Assembly: GCA_904396495.1 (NCBI GenBank)
Contig: CAJFOJ010000024.1
Coordinates: forward strand, 1 to 37,620
Direction of reading: 5' to 3'
From: an uncultured Oscillospiraceae bacterium
GTDB taxonomy: Bacteria > Bacillota > Clostridia > Oscillospirales > Ruminococcaceae
DNA: 37,620 nucleotides
Shown here: one piece after another, positions 8,102-16,915 of the stretch
Layout: each line of letters begins with the position of its first letter
How positions within the stretch are numbered: the first letter of the stretch is position 1
Notes under the pieces: model-generated
Databases searched by the model: none
The model's input: the letters and a program-made list of their open reading frames with translations, nothing else
What the model was told of the DNA's origin: nothing
Translations under genes and position numbers: made by a program

Positions 8102-9457
8102 ATGGATGAAAGCTTAAACGAATACGGCCAAAGTCTCCCGTATAATTTGGAGGCGGAGCAATCGGTTTTGGGAAGCGTTCTTATCGACCCGGAATTGCTG
8201 ACCGAAATCATGAATAAAATTAAGTCGCCAGCGGTGTTTTACACCTCTCAGCATCAGGATATTTTTTCGCTGATGCTCAAGATGTTCAGCGAATCAAAGC
8301 CCATCGACTTTGTCACTTTTTTGGACGAGGCCAAAAGGGCGGATATCTTCGACAGTGACCAAAGCGCCAAGACCTATCTGCTTCATTTGATGGAGCTTGT
8401 GCCGACGACGGCTAACCTCAGCCATTATTGCGATATCGTGGTGGAGAAGTACTACCTGAGAAACCTTCTGACCGCCGCCACTGACATTGCTTCTTCTGTC
8501 CGAGAGGGGGAGGGCACAGCTACTCAGCTGCTGGACTCCGCCGAGCAAAAGATTTACGATATTAGACAGGGACGGCAGGTCTCTGAGTTAAGGCCTATCA
8601 GTGAAGTCATCATTGGGGTGTACGACGATATTTATCAGATGCACTCCAAACATGATACCCGGTTTACCGGGCTTCCCACCGGCTTTACCGGTTTGGATGT
8701 GATGATTTCGGGTCTTAATAAGTCCGACCTCATTTTAATAGCGGGCCGTCCAGGTATGGGAAAGACCTCCTTTGCGCTGAATATCGCGGCCAATGTGGGA
8801 CTAAAAACCGATGCCGACGTAGCGGTATTTTCGCTGGAAATGTCCAATCCTCAGTTGGTTTCCCGCATGCTCTGCTCTGATTCGATGATCGTCAGTGATA
8901 AGCTGCGCACCGGCCATCTGGAAACAGAAGAATGGTCCCGTCTGGCGGTTTCCGCCCAAAAGCTCAGCGGAACCTCTGTTTACTTGGACGACACGGCGGG
9001 AATGACAGTGGCACAAATGAAGGCGAAGCTGCGGCGGCTTAAAAACCTGGGGCTTGTCATCATCGATTACTTACAGCTGATGACCACTGGTTCCCGGATT
9101 GACAATCGGGTACAGGAGATTTCCCAGATTACAAGAAGCCTTAAAATTATGGCAAAAGAGCTTAACGTGCCCGTCATCTGCCTGTCCCAGCTCTCCCGTG
9201 CGGCGGAGCAGCGACAGGGGCACCGGCCGCTGCTTTCGGATTTGCGGGAGTCCGGTTCCATCGAACAGGACGCCGACATTGTTTTATTCCTGTTTCGTGA
9301 GGACTACTACGCCGGGGAAGAGGATGACTCCAACAAAAACACCGCCACCTGCATTGTCGCCAAAAATCGCCACGGTTCCACTGGCGATGTGACCATCGGT
9401 TGGCAGGGTGAATACACCAGGTTCAGCAATGTGGAGCTGTATCGCGATGAGCAATAG
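8102..9457 (+). CDS. dnaB: Replicative DNA helicase DnaB (DnaC in Bacillus naming)
   Basis: This is the hexameric 5'-3' fork helicase. The N-terminal primase-interacting domain starts NLEAEQSVLGSVLID. The RecA-like domain has Walker A GRPGMGKTS (from residue 215), SLEMS, Walker B LVIIDYLQLM, and CLSQLSRAAEQR and SDLRESGSIEQDAD near the C terminus. The length of 451 residues is normal and no intein is present. The ATG at 8102 has AAGGGG eight bases upstream; a GTG at 8093 in frame overlaps that site and is disfavoured. The end of the gene overlaps tilS by eleven bases. Confidence 0.98.
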   Translation: MDESLNEYGQSLPYNLEAEQSVLGSVLIDPELLTEIMNKIKSPAVFYTSQHQDIFSLMLKMFSESKPIDFVTFLDEAKRADIFDSDQSAKTYLLHLMELVPTTANLSHYCDIVVEKYYLRNLLTAATDIASSVREGEGTATQLLDSAEQKIYDIRQGRQVSELRPISEVIIGVYDDIYQMHSKHDTRFTGLPTGFTGLDVMISGLNKSDLILIAGRPGMGKTSFALNIAANVGLKTDADVAVFSLEMSNPQLVSRMLCSDSMIVSDKLRTGHLETEEWSRLAVSAQKLSGTSVYLDDTAGMTVAQMKAKLRRLKNLGLVIIDYLQLMTTGSRIDNRVQEISQITRSLKIMAKELNVPVICLSQLSRAAEQRQGHRPLLSDLRESGSIEQDADIVLFLFREDYYAGEEDDSNKNTATCIVAKNRHGSTGDVTIGWQGEYTRFSNVELYRDEQ

Positions 9458-10844
9458 TATCAATCGATTTGAGGACAAATTTTCGACAGAACATCTGCAG
9501 GGAAAGCGAGTTGTCGTCGGTTTTTCCGGCGGTGCGGACTCGGTTTCCCTGCTTTATCGTCTTTTAGAGCTTCGTGAGAGTTTGAACATTAGGGTAGAAG
9601 CAGTCCATCTCAATCATTGCCTTCGGGGGGAAGAAAGCCTGCGGGATGAAAATTTTGTGCGGGAATTTTGCCGACAGCATGCGGTACCCCTTAAGGTAGA
9701 ACGAATAGACGTGCAAAAAAAAGCGGCTGAAAACGGATTATCGGTAGAGACCTGCGGCCGTGAGGAACGGTATCGGCTATTTGAAGAAGCGGCGGGGAGG
9801 GATGGAGTCGTTGTCACAGCCCATACCCTGTCGGATAACATGGAGACAGTGGTCTTCCATATGATCCGAGGGACGGCGCTCAAGGGGCTTTGCGGTATTC
9901 CGGCAGTGCGGGGAAACATTGTGCGCCCTCTTATCAAATGCACCCGGGATGATGTGGAGGATTATTGTCATCGGAAGGATTTATCCTTTGTCACCGATAG
10001 CAGCAATTTATCCACTGATTATCTCAGGAATAAAATTCGGATGGAAATCATCCCGAAGTTTTTTGAATTAAACCCTGCGGTGGACCGCAGCTTTTCCAGG
10101 ATGGTTTCGGTGCTGCAACAAGACGAGGAATACTTGGATGGGATTGCCTGTGGCATTTTTGATCAGATGCAAAAAGGGCGCTTTTTGTCCTTGGACCCTA
10201 TTGCTCAGCAGCCGGAGGTAGTTGTTTCCAGGGTGGCTGTTAAAATTTTAAAGTATTTCGGCTTTCCGCTGGAATATCAAAATGTCGGAAGGGTTTCAGG
10301 GCTATTAAAAGCGCAAGAAGGCCGCCAGGAAATGGGGCGTGATGTTTATCTAAAAGTAAAAGAGCACAGACTATTTGTGGAACAGCCATCGGCGGAGATT
10401 CCTTTTTTTAGGTGGGAGGCAATGCCTCCACAGCAAGGTAAAGTTTGTAAAATTACGGTAGCATATGATGAAATTTCCCGGGATTTTACGATTCACCGAA
10501 ACAGAAGGCTTGAGATGCAGGTGCTAAATCCAAAAGAAGCGGCGCATTTCGAAAAAATTTATAAAAACTTATTAATTTTTGCCTTGGATTATGATACAAT
10601 AATTGGTAAGTTGGTTTTCAGGCAAAGGCAATCTGGAGACCAACTCAAAACACTGAAAAGCAATGGAACCAAAACAGTCAAGAAGTTTTTCAACGAAAAA
10701 AAAGTGCCCATTGCCAACCGGCAGCGGGCGTTGGTTGTCTGTGACGATAGGGGAATTCTCGCGGTGGAATTTCTGGGTGTCAGTAAACGGGCAGCTGTGA
10801 CAGAGGATACCAAACGAGTGTTGCTCATAACAGAGGAGCAGTAA
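9447..10844 (+). CDS. tilS: tRNA(Ile)-lysidine synthase
   Basis: TilS attaches lysine to C34 of tRNA-Ile(CAT), changing its decoding from AUG to AUA. The PP-loop SGGADS is at residues 27-32. HLNHCLRG, ETCGREERY and a C-terminal domain with SGDQLKTLKSNGTKTVKKF complete the full-length type (465 residues). The ATG at 9447 lies inside the end of dnaB and overlaps it by eleven bases, so coupled translation is likely; earlier in-frame starts would lengthen the overlap and precede the conserved region. Followed by hpt and ftsH in the order common in Firmicutes. Confidence 0.96.
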   Translation: MSNSINRFEDKFSTEHLQGKRVVVGFSGGADSVSLLYRLLELRESLNIRVEAVHLNHCLRGEESLRDENFVREFCRQHAVPLKVERIDVQKKAAENGLSVETCGREERYRLFEEAAGRDGVVVTAHTLSDNMETVVFHMIRGTALKGLCGIPAVRGNIVRPLIKCTRDDVEDYCHRKDLSFVTDSSNLSTDYLRNKIRMEIIPKFFELNPAVDRSFSRMVSVLQQDEEYLDGIACGIFDQMQKGRFLSLDPIAQQPEVVVSRVAVKILKYFGFPLEYQNVGRVSGLLKAQEGRQEMGRDVYLKVKEHRLFVEQPSAEIPFFRWEAMPPQQGKVCKITVAYDEISRDFTIHRNRRLEMQVLNPKEAAHFEKIYKNLLIFALDYDTIIGKLVFRQRQSGDQLKTLKSNGTKTVKKFFNEKKVPIANRQRALVVCDDRGILAVEFLGVSKRAAVTEDTKRVLLITEEQ

Positions 10845-10875
10845 CTTTTGACGGGATACTTAAAGGAGACAAACC

Positions 10876-11415
10876 ATGGAAAATGCAATTCAGCAGATAC
10901 TGCTCACCGAGGAGCAGATTGCGGCAAAAGTAAAGGAAATCGGCGCTCAAATTAGCCGGGATTACGCTGGAAAAAATTTGATGATGGTCAGTGTGCTTAA
11001 GGGGTCCGTTGTCTTTATGGCCGATTTGATGCGTGCGATTACTGTGCCCTGCCAAATTGATTTTATGTGTGTGTCAAGCTATGGCTCCGGAACCAATAGC
11101 AGCGGAGTCGTGAAGATTATCAAGGACTTAGATATCAATCTTCACGGTTTGGACCTTTTGATAGTTGAGGATATTTTGGATAGTGGGAAAACTCTTCACT
11201 ATATCACCAAAATGCTTTCCGATAGAGGAACAGCATCTATCCGGATCGCCACCTTGCTGGATAAACCGGAGCGCCGGGCGGCACCTCTTACGCCAGATTA
11301 CTGCGGTTTTACTGTTCCAGATGAGTTTGTTGTGGGCTACGGCCTGGATTATGACGAGAAATTTAGAAATCTGCCCTATATCGGTATTTTAAAGCCGGAA
11401 ATTTACCTTGCGTAA
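10876..11415 (+). CDS. hpt: Hypoxanthine phosphoribosyltransferase
   Basis: This 179-residue enzyme salvages hypoxanthine (and usually guanine) using PRPP. The PRPP-binding signature LLIVEDILDSGKTL is clear, preceded by SVLKGSVVFMADL and followed by LLDKPERR and the C-terminal hood region. AAAGGAG precedes the ATG. It lies between tilS and ftsH, a well-conserved neighbourhood. Confidence 0.97.
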   Translation: MENAIQQILLTEEQIAAKVKEIGAQISRDYAGKNLMMVSVLKGSVVFMADLMRAITVPCQIDFMCVSSYGSGTNSSGVVKIIKDLDINLHGLDLLIVEDILDSGKTLHYITKMLSDRGTASIRIATLLDKPERRAAPLTPDYCGFTVPDEFVVGYGLDYDEKFRNLPYIGILKPEIYLA

Positions 11416-11416
11416 T

Positions 11417-11429
11417 ATACAATTTGTAT
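11417..11429. promoter_or_regulatory. Palindrome upstream of ftsH, possible operator
   Basis: ATACAA-T-TTGTAT is a perfect 6+1+6 inverted repeat two bases after the hpt stop and 37 bases before the ftsH start. It is surrounded by AT-rich sequence that could hold a weak promoter. No regulator family is assigned; with such low complexity it may be chance. Confidence 0.25.
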
Positions 11430-11465
11430 TAATATAAAATAATAATCCCGAAGGGAGTGATTTGA

Positions 11466-13397
11466 TTGCAGAAAAAACGAGGTGGATCCATCGTTTTAAT
11501 GATTGCAGTCATCGCTGTTTTGCTCATTGGTTCTTCCTATATCATGCGGATGATGATGCCCCAGCAAAAACAGTACACATATTCTGAAATTTTATACTAT
11601 TTTGAAGACCAAAAAGTAAAAAAATTTGATTTGGATTTGGGAAGCGGCGAGTTGATTATGACAGTCAACGAAAACGGCACCGATAAGCAGATTACCTATC
11701 TGGTGCCCAGCCCCCAATTCTTTGTCCAGACGGTTCAGCCTTACATTGAGGCGTACAACGAAGAACATCCCGACGCAAAGATGGATTATGATTGGCAGCG
11801 TGCTACCGACAATAGTTGGCTTTGGAGTATGGTGCCTTATTTGGTGTTGATCGTCGGTATGGGCGCGCTGTGGTTTTTCATGTTTAAGCAGGCAAACGGC
11901 GGTGGCAAGATGACCCAGTTCGGCAAGGCCAACATGAAAAATCCCGTCCAGATGGGGAAAAAGACCACCTTCGCCGAAGTGGCAGGTGCTGATGAGGAGA
12001 AAGAAGAGCTGGCGGAAATCGTCGAGTTCTTAAAATACCCCAAGAAGTTTAACGAATTGGGCGCGCGGATCCCTAAGGGCGTATTGCTCATCGGTCCGCC
12101 CGGTACTGGTAAAACCTTGTTGGCAAGGGCTGTAGCGGGAGAAGCAGGCGTGCCGTTTTTCTCCATCTCCGGCTCTGACTTTGTTGAGATGTTTGTCGGT
12201 GTCGGCGCATCCCGCGTACGTGATTTGTTTGAGCAGGCGAAGAAAAATGCGCCTTCGATTATATTTATCGACGAGATTGACGCCGTCGGACGACAGCGCG
12301 GCGCCGGACTGGGCGGCGGCCACGATGAAAGGGAGCAGACGCTAAACCAGTTACTGGTGGAGATGGACGGTTTTGGTTCCAATGAAGGCATTATCGTCAT
12401 CGCGGCTACCAATAGACGGGATATTCTTGATCCGGCTCTGTTGCGGCCAGGGCGTTTTGACCGGCAGATTGTGGTAAATTACCCCGACGTCAAAGGACGC
12501 GAAGAAATCCTCAAAGTTCATTCCAGAAATAAACCTTTGGGCTTTGATGTTGACCTTTCAGTTATCGCTAAAACCACTGCCGGTTTTACCGGAGCTGATT
12601 TGGAAAACCTGATGAACGAAGCGGCTTTATTGGCTGCCCGGAAGGGTAAAAAGGCTATCACTGAACAGGATATTGAAGAGGCGACCATTAAGGTTGTAGC
12701 GGGCCCTGAGAAGCGGTCCAAGGTGATTTCTGACAAGGAAAAGCGCCTAACGGCTTTCCATGAGGCGGGCCATGCAGTGGCTACCTATTTCAGCGAGACC
12801 CAAGACCCGGTTCACGAGGTTTCCATCATTCCCCGCGGTATGGCAGGTGGTTATACTTTGTCGTTGCCAGAGCACGATAAGAGCTACATGCAGCGCAAGG
12901 AGATGAAGGAGGAAATCGTGACGCTACTAGCGGGCCGGGTGGCGGAAAAGCTAGTGCTGGACGATATTTCCACCGGCGCCTCCAACGACATTGAACGGGC
13001 GACTAAGATCGCCAGGAGCATGGTAACACGATACGGTTTCAGCGAAAAGCTCGGTCCCATCGTCTATGGGCAGGATGAGGGTGAGGTGTTCCTGGGGAGG
13101 GACTTTAACCACACCAGAAACTATTCGGAAAATGTGGCGGCGGAGATCGACAGCGAAATTCGGGAGATCATCGATACGGGCTATCAGCAGGCGGAAGATA
13201 TCCTCAATGCCCATATGTCGGAGCTTCATAAAGTGGCTCACTACCTCATGGAAAACGAGAAAATCGATGCGGCGACTTTTGATAAGCTGATGAAGGGGGA
13301 ATTGGATTACACCCCAAAAAATCCCCTGGATGATGAGCCGAAGCCAGAACATTTGGACGGGACGATTTCTCCTAATCCGGAGCCAAGTGGAATATAA
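11466..13397 (+). CDS. ftsH: ATP-dependent zinc metalloprotease FtsH
   Basis: A membrane-anchored AAA+ protease for quality control of membrane and regulatory proteins. Helix 1 is near residues 10-28, an extracytoplasmic loop follows, and helix 2 is near 118-140. The AAA domain has Walker A GPPGTGKT (from residue 210), Walker [12 protein letters not shown] and the second region of homology ending [10 protein letters not shown]. The protease domain has the zinc motif HEAGH (432-436) and the third ligand in [10 protein letters not shown]. Length 643 is typical. The start is a TTG with AAGGGAG (11451-11457) eight bases upstream; no in-frame ATG lies nearby. Confidence 0.98.
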   Translation: MQKKRGGSIVLMIAVIAVLLIGSSYIMRMMMPQQKQYTYSEILYYFEDQKVKKFDLDLGSGELIMTVNENGTDKQITYLVPSPQFFVQTVQPYIEAYNEEHPDAKMDYDWQRATDNSWLWSMVPYLVLIVGMGALWFFMFKQANGGGKMTQFGKANMKNPVQMGKKTTFAEVAGADEEKEELAEIVEFLKYPKKFNELGARIPKGVLLIGPPGTGKTLLARAVAGEAGVPFFSISGSDFVEMFVGVGASRVRDLFEQAKKNAPSIIFIDEIDAVGRQRGAGLGGGHDEREQTLNQLLVEMDGFGSNEGIIVIAATNRRDILDPALLRPGRFDRQIVVNYPDVKGREEILKVHSRNKPLGFDVDLSVIAKTTAGFTGADLENLMNEAALLAARKGKKAITEQDIEEATIKVVAGPEKRSKVISDKEKRLTAFHEAGHAVATYFSETQDPVHEVSIIPRGMAGGYTLSLPEHDKSYMQRKEMKEEIVTLLAGRVAEKLVLDDISTGASNDIERATKIARSMVTRYGFSEKLGPIVYGQDEGEVFLGRDFNHTRNYSENVAAEIDSEIREIIDTGYQQAEDILNAHMSELHKVAHYLMENEKIDAATFDKLMKGELDYTPKNPLDDEPKPEHLDGTISPNPEPSGI

Positions 13398-13407
13398 CAA
13401 GTGATGA

Positions 13408-13439
13408 AAAAAGAGGCTCAGACTTCTGAGCCTCTTTTT
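13408..13439. terminator. Bidirectional terminator between ftsH and the Amidase_6 gene
   Basis: AAAAGAGGCTCA (13408-13419-20) pairs with TGAGCCTCTTTT around a six-base loop. T-runs follow on both strands, so it can end ftsH on the plus strand and the convergent gene on the minus strand. Confidence 0.9.
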
Positions 13440-13446
13440 AACAAAT

Positions 13447-14052
13447 TTACTGTTGAGGCGGTGCTTCCGATCCCGTCACCGGTGTACGGGGACGGAGCAG
13501 GTTTTCCCAGAAGTTGGGACGCGCCGTCTCCCCTCGATGAAAATACCGGACGCCGTCGATATGAATGGCGCGAATCCGGTAGTAATTGTAGGTGGCGATT
13601 GGACGGCAGTTGGCGTTCATGTCGTGGGCGGCAATCCAGATATTGTCGGGGTTTGCCTCGCCGCGAATGGATGTGACGATGACAGAGTGACCGAACTCTT
13701 CGCCGTTTAAGTCCATCTGGATGACGTCACCGGGCATGACTTCCTCCAAAGGAACCTCGTGGCCAAAAGGGCCTGCACCTTTATTAGTAGTGAGGAAATT
13801 ATAAAGGTAGACGACTCCTGTCCAAGCTGGGGCCCGGTCGTCGATGCTCAAATAGTACCAGCCATAAGTAGGTGTAAAATTCATGACTCCGTTGGCGGCA
13901 TATAGCGCTTGGGAGACAAAGTTTGTGCAATCTCCGCCGATCTGGTCAAAGGAATAATAGTTGGGATTTCGCCGGTATGCCCAATAGTTGGCATAGGCGA
14001 CAGCCTGATCCCTATAGTATGGGACCTCCACTAAATCATATGAAGTTGGCAT
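13447..14052 (-). CDS. Amidase_6-type putative amidase
   Basis: The 201-residue protein fits the Amidase_6 family (Pfam name). The segment YANYWAYRRNPNY is followed by GGDCTNFVSQAL with candidate nucleophile C42, then GDVIQMD, FGHSVIVTS with H122, and HDMNANCRP with H143. This pattern of Cys-His in a papain-like fold is common in clostridial amidases whose substrates are mostly unknown. No signal peptide or membrane helix is visible, so it would be cytoplasmic unless exported by another route. GAGGAG lies just upstream of the ATG. It is convergent with ftsH and diverges from the GtrA-like gene with only 29 bases between them. Peptidoglycan peptide or amide cleavage is a guess. Confidence 0.8.
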   Translation of the reverse strand: MPTSYDLVEVPYYRDQAVAYANYWAYRRNPNYYSFDQIGGDCTNFVSQALYAANGVMNFTPTYGWYYLSIDDRAPAWTGVVYLYNFLTTNKGAGPFGHEVPLEEVMPGDVIQMDLNGEEFGHSVIVTSIRGEANPDNIWIAAHDMNANCRPIATYNYYRIRAIHIDGVRYFHRGETARPNFWENLLRPRTPVTGSEAPPQQ

Positions 14053-14081
14053 AGGCTCCTCGCTTTCCGATACAAGGTAAA

Positions 14082-14588
14082 ATGGTCCTGACAGGGCATT
14101 ATATGCAACTTTGTGGGAAAGCGTTTACGATAAAAGTATTTTCAATAAAGAAGGTGTGTATCCTGGATGTAAAAGAACTGCTCCGCAAAAATCGGGAGCT
14201 CCTTTCTTATCTCATCTTTGGTGTGTTGACCACACTGGTCAATTATATTTCCTATCTTTTATTGGCGCCGCTGTTTGAAACGACGACAGTGCCTACTGCG
14301 ATCGCCTGGCTTGTATCGGTGATCTTTGCCTATATCACCAACCGGACTTTTGTCTTTTGCTCAAAGGCGCGGGGGTGGAAGGCACTTGCGTTTGAAGTCA
14401 TATCCTTTTTTGGAGCGCGAGCATTGTCCGGCGCGTTGGATGTTGGCTTTATGTGGCTATTTTCAGACACTTTGGGCTTTAACGACAAGTGGATGAAGCT
14501 TATTTCCAATGTCTTTGTGATTGTATTTAATTATGTAGCCAGCAAGCTGGTGGTTTTCCGTAAAAAGGAGAATGAAACTATAAAATAA
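14082..14588 (+). CDS. GtrA-like small membrane protein
   Basis: Four hydrophobic helices are visible, beginning at LLSYLIFGVLTTLVNYIS and including the family-typical AYITNRTFVF and, near the end, NYVASKLVVF. GtrA-type proteins are thought to help move or present lipid-linked sugars for surface polysaccharides and teichoic acid decoration. The start is uncertain. The coordinate given is the first in-frame ATG; another ATG lies at 14103, a GTG at 14154, and the best ribosome site (GAAGG at 14150-14154) would serve a CTG at 14163 that starts the protein at the usual family position. From there it would be about 141 residues. The last eleven bases overlap the convergent peptidase gene. Confidence 0.82.
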   Translation: MVLTGHYMQLCGKAFTIKVFSIKKVCILDVKELLRKNRELLSYLIFGVLTTLVNYISYLLLAPLFETTTVPTAIAWLVSVIFAYITNRTFVFCSKARGWKALAFEVISFFGARALSGALDVGFMWLFSDTLGFNDKWMKLISNVFVIVFNYVASKLVVFRKKENETIK

Positions 14589-15474
14589 CCGCTGCCGCCA
14601 TCATGCGGCGGATTTTGCGGTAAATAGGGTCTAAATCGGATAGGGGAAGAGGGTTTTCGCCTTTTCCTATTTCGATGGTAAAACCAGGACGATGGAATTC
14701 CTTAATATACCAGTCTTTGAGCCCTCCGTGAGAGTATAGACCAGCGTTTTGCACCAGTTCATAGCCGCTGAGTTTTGATAGGGTCTGGGCAATTTCCTCA
14801 CTTTGTGGGACAGGGATGTTGTCATACTCGTAAAAAATTTCTTCTCCTTGGGAATGAAAGGCGTATAGTCTGCTGATATTATGTTTGCGGATATATTTTA
14901 CGATTGCTTTGCTCTCCGGTTCAGAAAGCGGGTGCTTGCCGCCGTACCTGCGGGGAGAGGGGTTACAAAAACCCGCCTCCCGTTCCAGTTTTTGGAGGAT
15001 GGGAAAACCTGCGTCGAAGTTGTGGTTTAAGTCAACTCCTCGGGCGTTGGCCTGCCAGGAAAGATCACTTTGTGCCATGACTTTTTTTACAAATTGCTTC
15101 TTCCATCGGGCGGTTTTCGGGCCGTGCAGAGCGATTTCAATGCCATCGGGATTGAGAGCGGGAATAATAATCAACCCTCGTTTTTGCAAGACGAGGGGGA
15201 AATCGATTTCCTCTAAGGGCTCTCCTGACTGGATGGATGAAAGCAAATCATCCAAAAACAGGAGGAGCAGGGAAACGGTGAGCCATTCCTGGCCATGGGT
15301 CCCACCTACGAACAGAACGGCTCCCTCTTTTACATTTCCCATCGAGAGGGCATAGATATTCCGCCTGAGGACGGTTTTGCCGATGGAGTTAAGTTGAAGC
15401 TGGGGATATACCTCAAAAATTTTTGTGATAGCTTTTACCGTTTGGTCATAACTGGGCAGAAAATCGTGTTTCAC
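14578..15474 (-). CDS. M14 family zinc carboxypeptidase
   Basis: The 298-residue protein has M14 zinc-site features. HGQEW gives H60 and E63, FHSQG gives the third ligand near H208, and FTIEIGKG carries the probable catalytic Glu near 269. NARGVDLNHNF supplies the substrate carboxylate-binding N/R pair, and NPDG precedes it. Related bacterial enzymes (MpaA, gamma-D-glutamyl-diaminopimelate peptidases) trim murein peptides, so wall-peptide recycling is the leading guess. No signal peptide is visible, which favours a cytoplasmic role. The start is a GTG with AAGGAGG seven bases upstream. It is divergent from the Nudix gene and convergent with the GtrA-like gene, sharing eleven bases. Confidence 0.88.
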   Translation of the reverse strand: MKHDFLPSYDQTVKAITKIFEVYPQLQLNSIGKTVLRRNIYALSMGNVKEGAVLFVGGTHGQEWLTVSLLLLFLDDLLSSIQSGEPLEEIDFPLVLQKRGLIIIPALNPDGIEIALHGPKTARWKKQFVKKVMAQSDLSWQANARGVDLNHNFDAGFPILQKLEREAGFCNPSPRRYGGKHPLSEPESKAIVKYIRKHNISRLYAFHSQGEEIFYEYDNIPVPQSEEIAQTLSKLSGYELVQNAGLYSHGGLKDWYIKEFHRPGFTIEIGKGENPLPLSDLDPIYRKIRRMMAAAVIL

Positions 15475-15529
15475 ATGGTTTCCTCCTTGTCATTTGATAA
15501 GATAATACTTGAGAAAGGGAGTTATAAAG

Positions 15530-16087
15530 ATGGAAAATAAAAATTTTACCGAGACAAAGGTCTCTTCGGAGGTTATTTTTGAAGGGCATGTCGTTAAACT
15601 GGAACAGCATGTCGTCACTCTTCCGAACGGAAGGGAAACCACCCGTGAAGTCGTCCGTCACAAAGGAGCTGCCTGTGTGGTTCCGCTGATGGATGACTAT
15701 AAAGTAGTTGTGGTGAGACAGTTCCGTTATCCGTTTGGTAAGGTGCTCACAGAGATTCCCGCCGGCAAAATGGATGAAGGAGAAAAACCCCACGAATGTG
15801 CCCTGCGCGAATTAAAAGAGGAGACTGGAATTATTCCGGAGCATCTAGTTTATATGGGGGATCTGTACCCTTCTCCCGCCTATGACGACGAAGTGATTCA
15901 TATGTATATGGCGATGAAACTTAAGTTTGTGGAGCCCAAGTTGGATGACAATGAATTTTTAGAAGTAGTGAAAATGCCCTATGTGGATTTGATGCGGGAC
16001 ATCCTTACTGGTGAAGTGTGCGATGCCAAGACGCAAGCCGCCTTTTTAAAAGCGGATTATATGTTGTTCCATCAGAAAAAGAAATAA
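15530..16087 (+). CDS. nudF: Nudix hydrolase, ADP-ribose pyrophosphatase type
   Basis: The 185-residue protein has a complete Nudix box from G79: G-x5-E (E85), then x7, then RELKEETG (93-100). The proline-rich LYPSPAYDDEVIH after the box is typical of ADP-ribose pyrophosphatases, which split ADP-ribose into AMP and ribose 5-phosphate. The ATG at 15530 is preceded by AAAGGGAG; an earlier in-frame ATG at 15509 precedes that site and is disfavoured. Substrate is inferred from the subfamily pattern. Confidence 0.9.
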   Translation: MENKNFTETKVSSEVIFEGHVVKLEQHVVTLPNGRETTREVVRHKGAACVVPLMDDYKVVVVRQFRYPFGKVLTEIPAGKMDEGEKPHECALRELKEETGIIPEHLVYMGDLYPSPAYDDEVIHMYMAMKLKFVEPKLDDNEFLEVVKMPYVDLMRDILTGEVCDAKTQAAFLKADYMLFHQKKK

Positions 16088-16098
16088 GAGGGACTGTT

Positions 16099-16236
16099 AT
16101 AAAAGAAAAACAAGATTTTCCGCATTTTAAACTGTATTATGTGGAAAACTTCGCATTCAATCTTCGAAAGATATCAATTGTCAGAGGTCTTTTTGTATCT
16201 TTAAAATATTATATGGCGCGGAGAAGAAAAAAATAA
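16099..16236 (+). CDS. Possible 45-residue basic small protein with non-standard start
   Basis: An open frame directly after the Nudix stop encodes a Lys/Arg- and aromatic-rich peptide ending MARRRKK. GAGGG (16088-16092) sits six bases before an ATA codon at 16099, and no ATG, GTG or TTG is available at that spacing. An in-frame GTG at 16141 would give only 31 residues. No family is recognised. It may be a real small basic protein, or a chance frame or decayed gene. Confidence 0.3.
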   Translation: MKEKQDFPHFKLYYVENFAFNLRKISIVRGLFVSLKYYMARRRKK

Positions 16237-16328
16237 TCAGTGCGCTGTTTTTGGAGTCAGCGGGGCCGATACGGATAAACATCTGCAAAACGGGGCATAC
16301 TTCCTAAAAAACAGGAGGTGGCTGACTG

Positions 16329-16739
16329 ATGCAGGTAAGAGATGTGATGACGCCCTCAGTTGTGACGGTGTCCAGAGAAGATTCAGCAGAGGCGGCGGCG
16401 AAGATCATGGGCCGACACGGCATTGGAGCAGTGCCAGTGGTGAGCGGCTCAGAGATTTGTGGAATTTTGACCGATCGGGATATTGTATTGCGCTGTGTTT
16501 CTAATGGCAAAGACCCCAAAAGCTGTAAAGCGGAAGATATTATGACATCGTCGGTGGTGAAGGTGAGCCCGGACGCATCGGTGGATCAATTGGCAAAGGA
16601 AATGTGTCGCAATCAGATTCGACGGGTACCAGTGGTACAAGAAGGTCACTTAGTGGGAATGGCTTCACTATGTGATCTGTCAAGGAATTCCTGTGACCGG
16701 GATGCAGTTCAGGCGCTGTTTGACATTTCGATGCCATAA
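16329..16739 (+). CDS. CBS-domain pair protein
   Basis: The 136 residues consist almost wholly of two CBS domains. Each opens with a VRDVMTPSVVTV/AEDIMTSSVVKV strand and has GIGAVPVV or IRRVPVV in the middle, with GILTDRDIV at the end of the first and LVGMASLCDLS at the second. Such stand-alone Bateman modules bind adenosyl nucleotides and sense energy or redox state; the target here is unknown. GGAGG lies nine bases before the ATG. It is a single-gene unit bounded by a strong terminator. Confidence 0.9.
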   Translation: MQVRDVMTPSVVTVSREDSAEAAAKIMGRHGIGAVPVVSGSEICGILTDRDIVLRCVSNGKDPKSCKAEDIMTSSVVKVSPDASVDQLAKEMCRNQIRRVPVVQEGHLVGMASLCDLSRNSCDRDAVQALFDISMP

Positions 16740-16759
16740 TGCAGCTTACAAATGAAGTT

Positions 16760-16794
16760 AAGGCGAAAACGATACAATCGTTTTCGCCTTTTTT
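16760..16794 (+). terminator. Terminator of the CBS-pair gene
   Basis: A perfect 14-bp stem, AAGGCGAAAACGAT (16760-16773) with ATCGTTTTCGCCTT (16777-16790), with a three-base loop and T-run to 16794. Confidence 0.93.
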
Positions 16795-16811
16795 CATGAT
16801 TTATTTACACT

Positions 16812-16841
16812 TTGTTGTTTTGGGGATTTAGATTTTATGAT
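16812..16841 (+). promoter_or_regulatory. Candidate promoter of the flavodoxin-like gene
   Basis: TTGTTG (16812-16817), an 18-base spacer and TATGAT (16836-16841). It lies between the CBS-gene terminator and the next start codon, where a promoter is expected. The hexamers are only moderate matches and the area is AT-rich. Confidence 0.4.
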
Positions 16842-16915
16842 ATATTTAATAGTAACGCTATCTAAATGTAATATTTTACATACAAGCGAATCTGATTTTT
16901 TCGAAAAGGAGTTCG

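Noticed and set aside
11837-12412. A 191-codon minus-strand frame inside ftsH
   Set aside because: Shadow of the conserved AAA domain; no start signals and low-complexity Ser/Pro composition.
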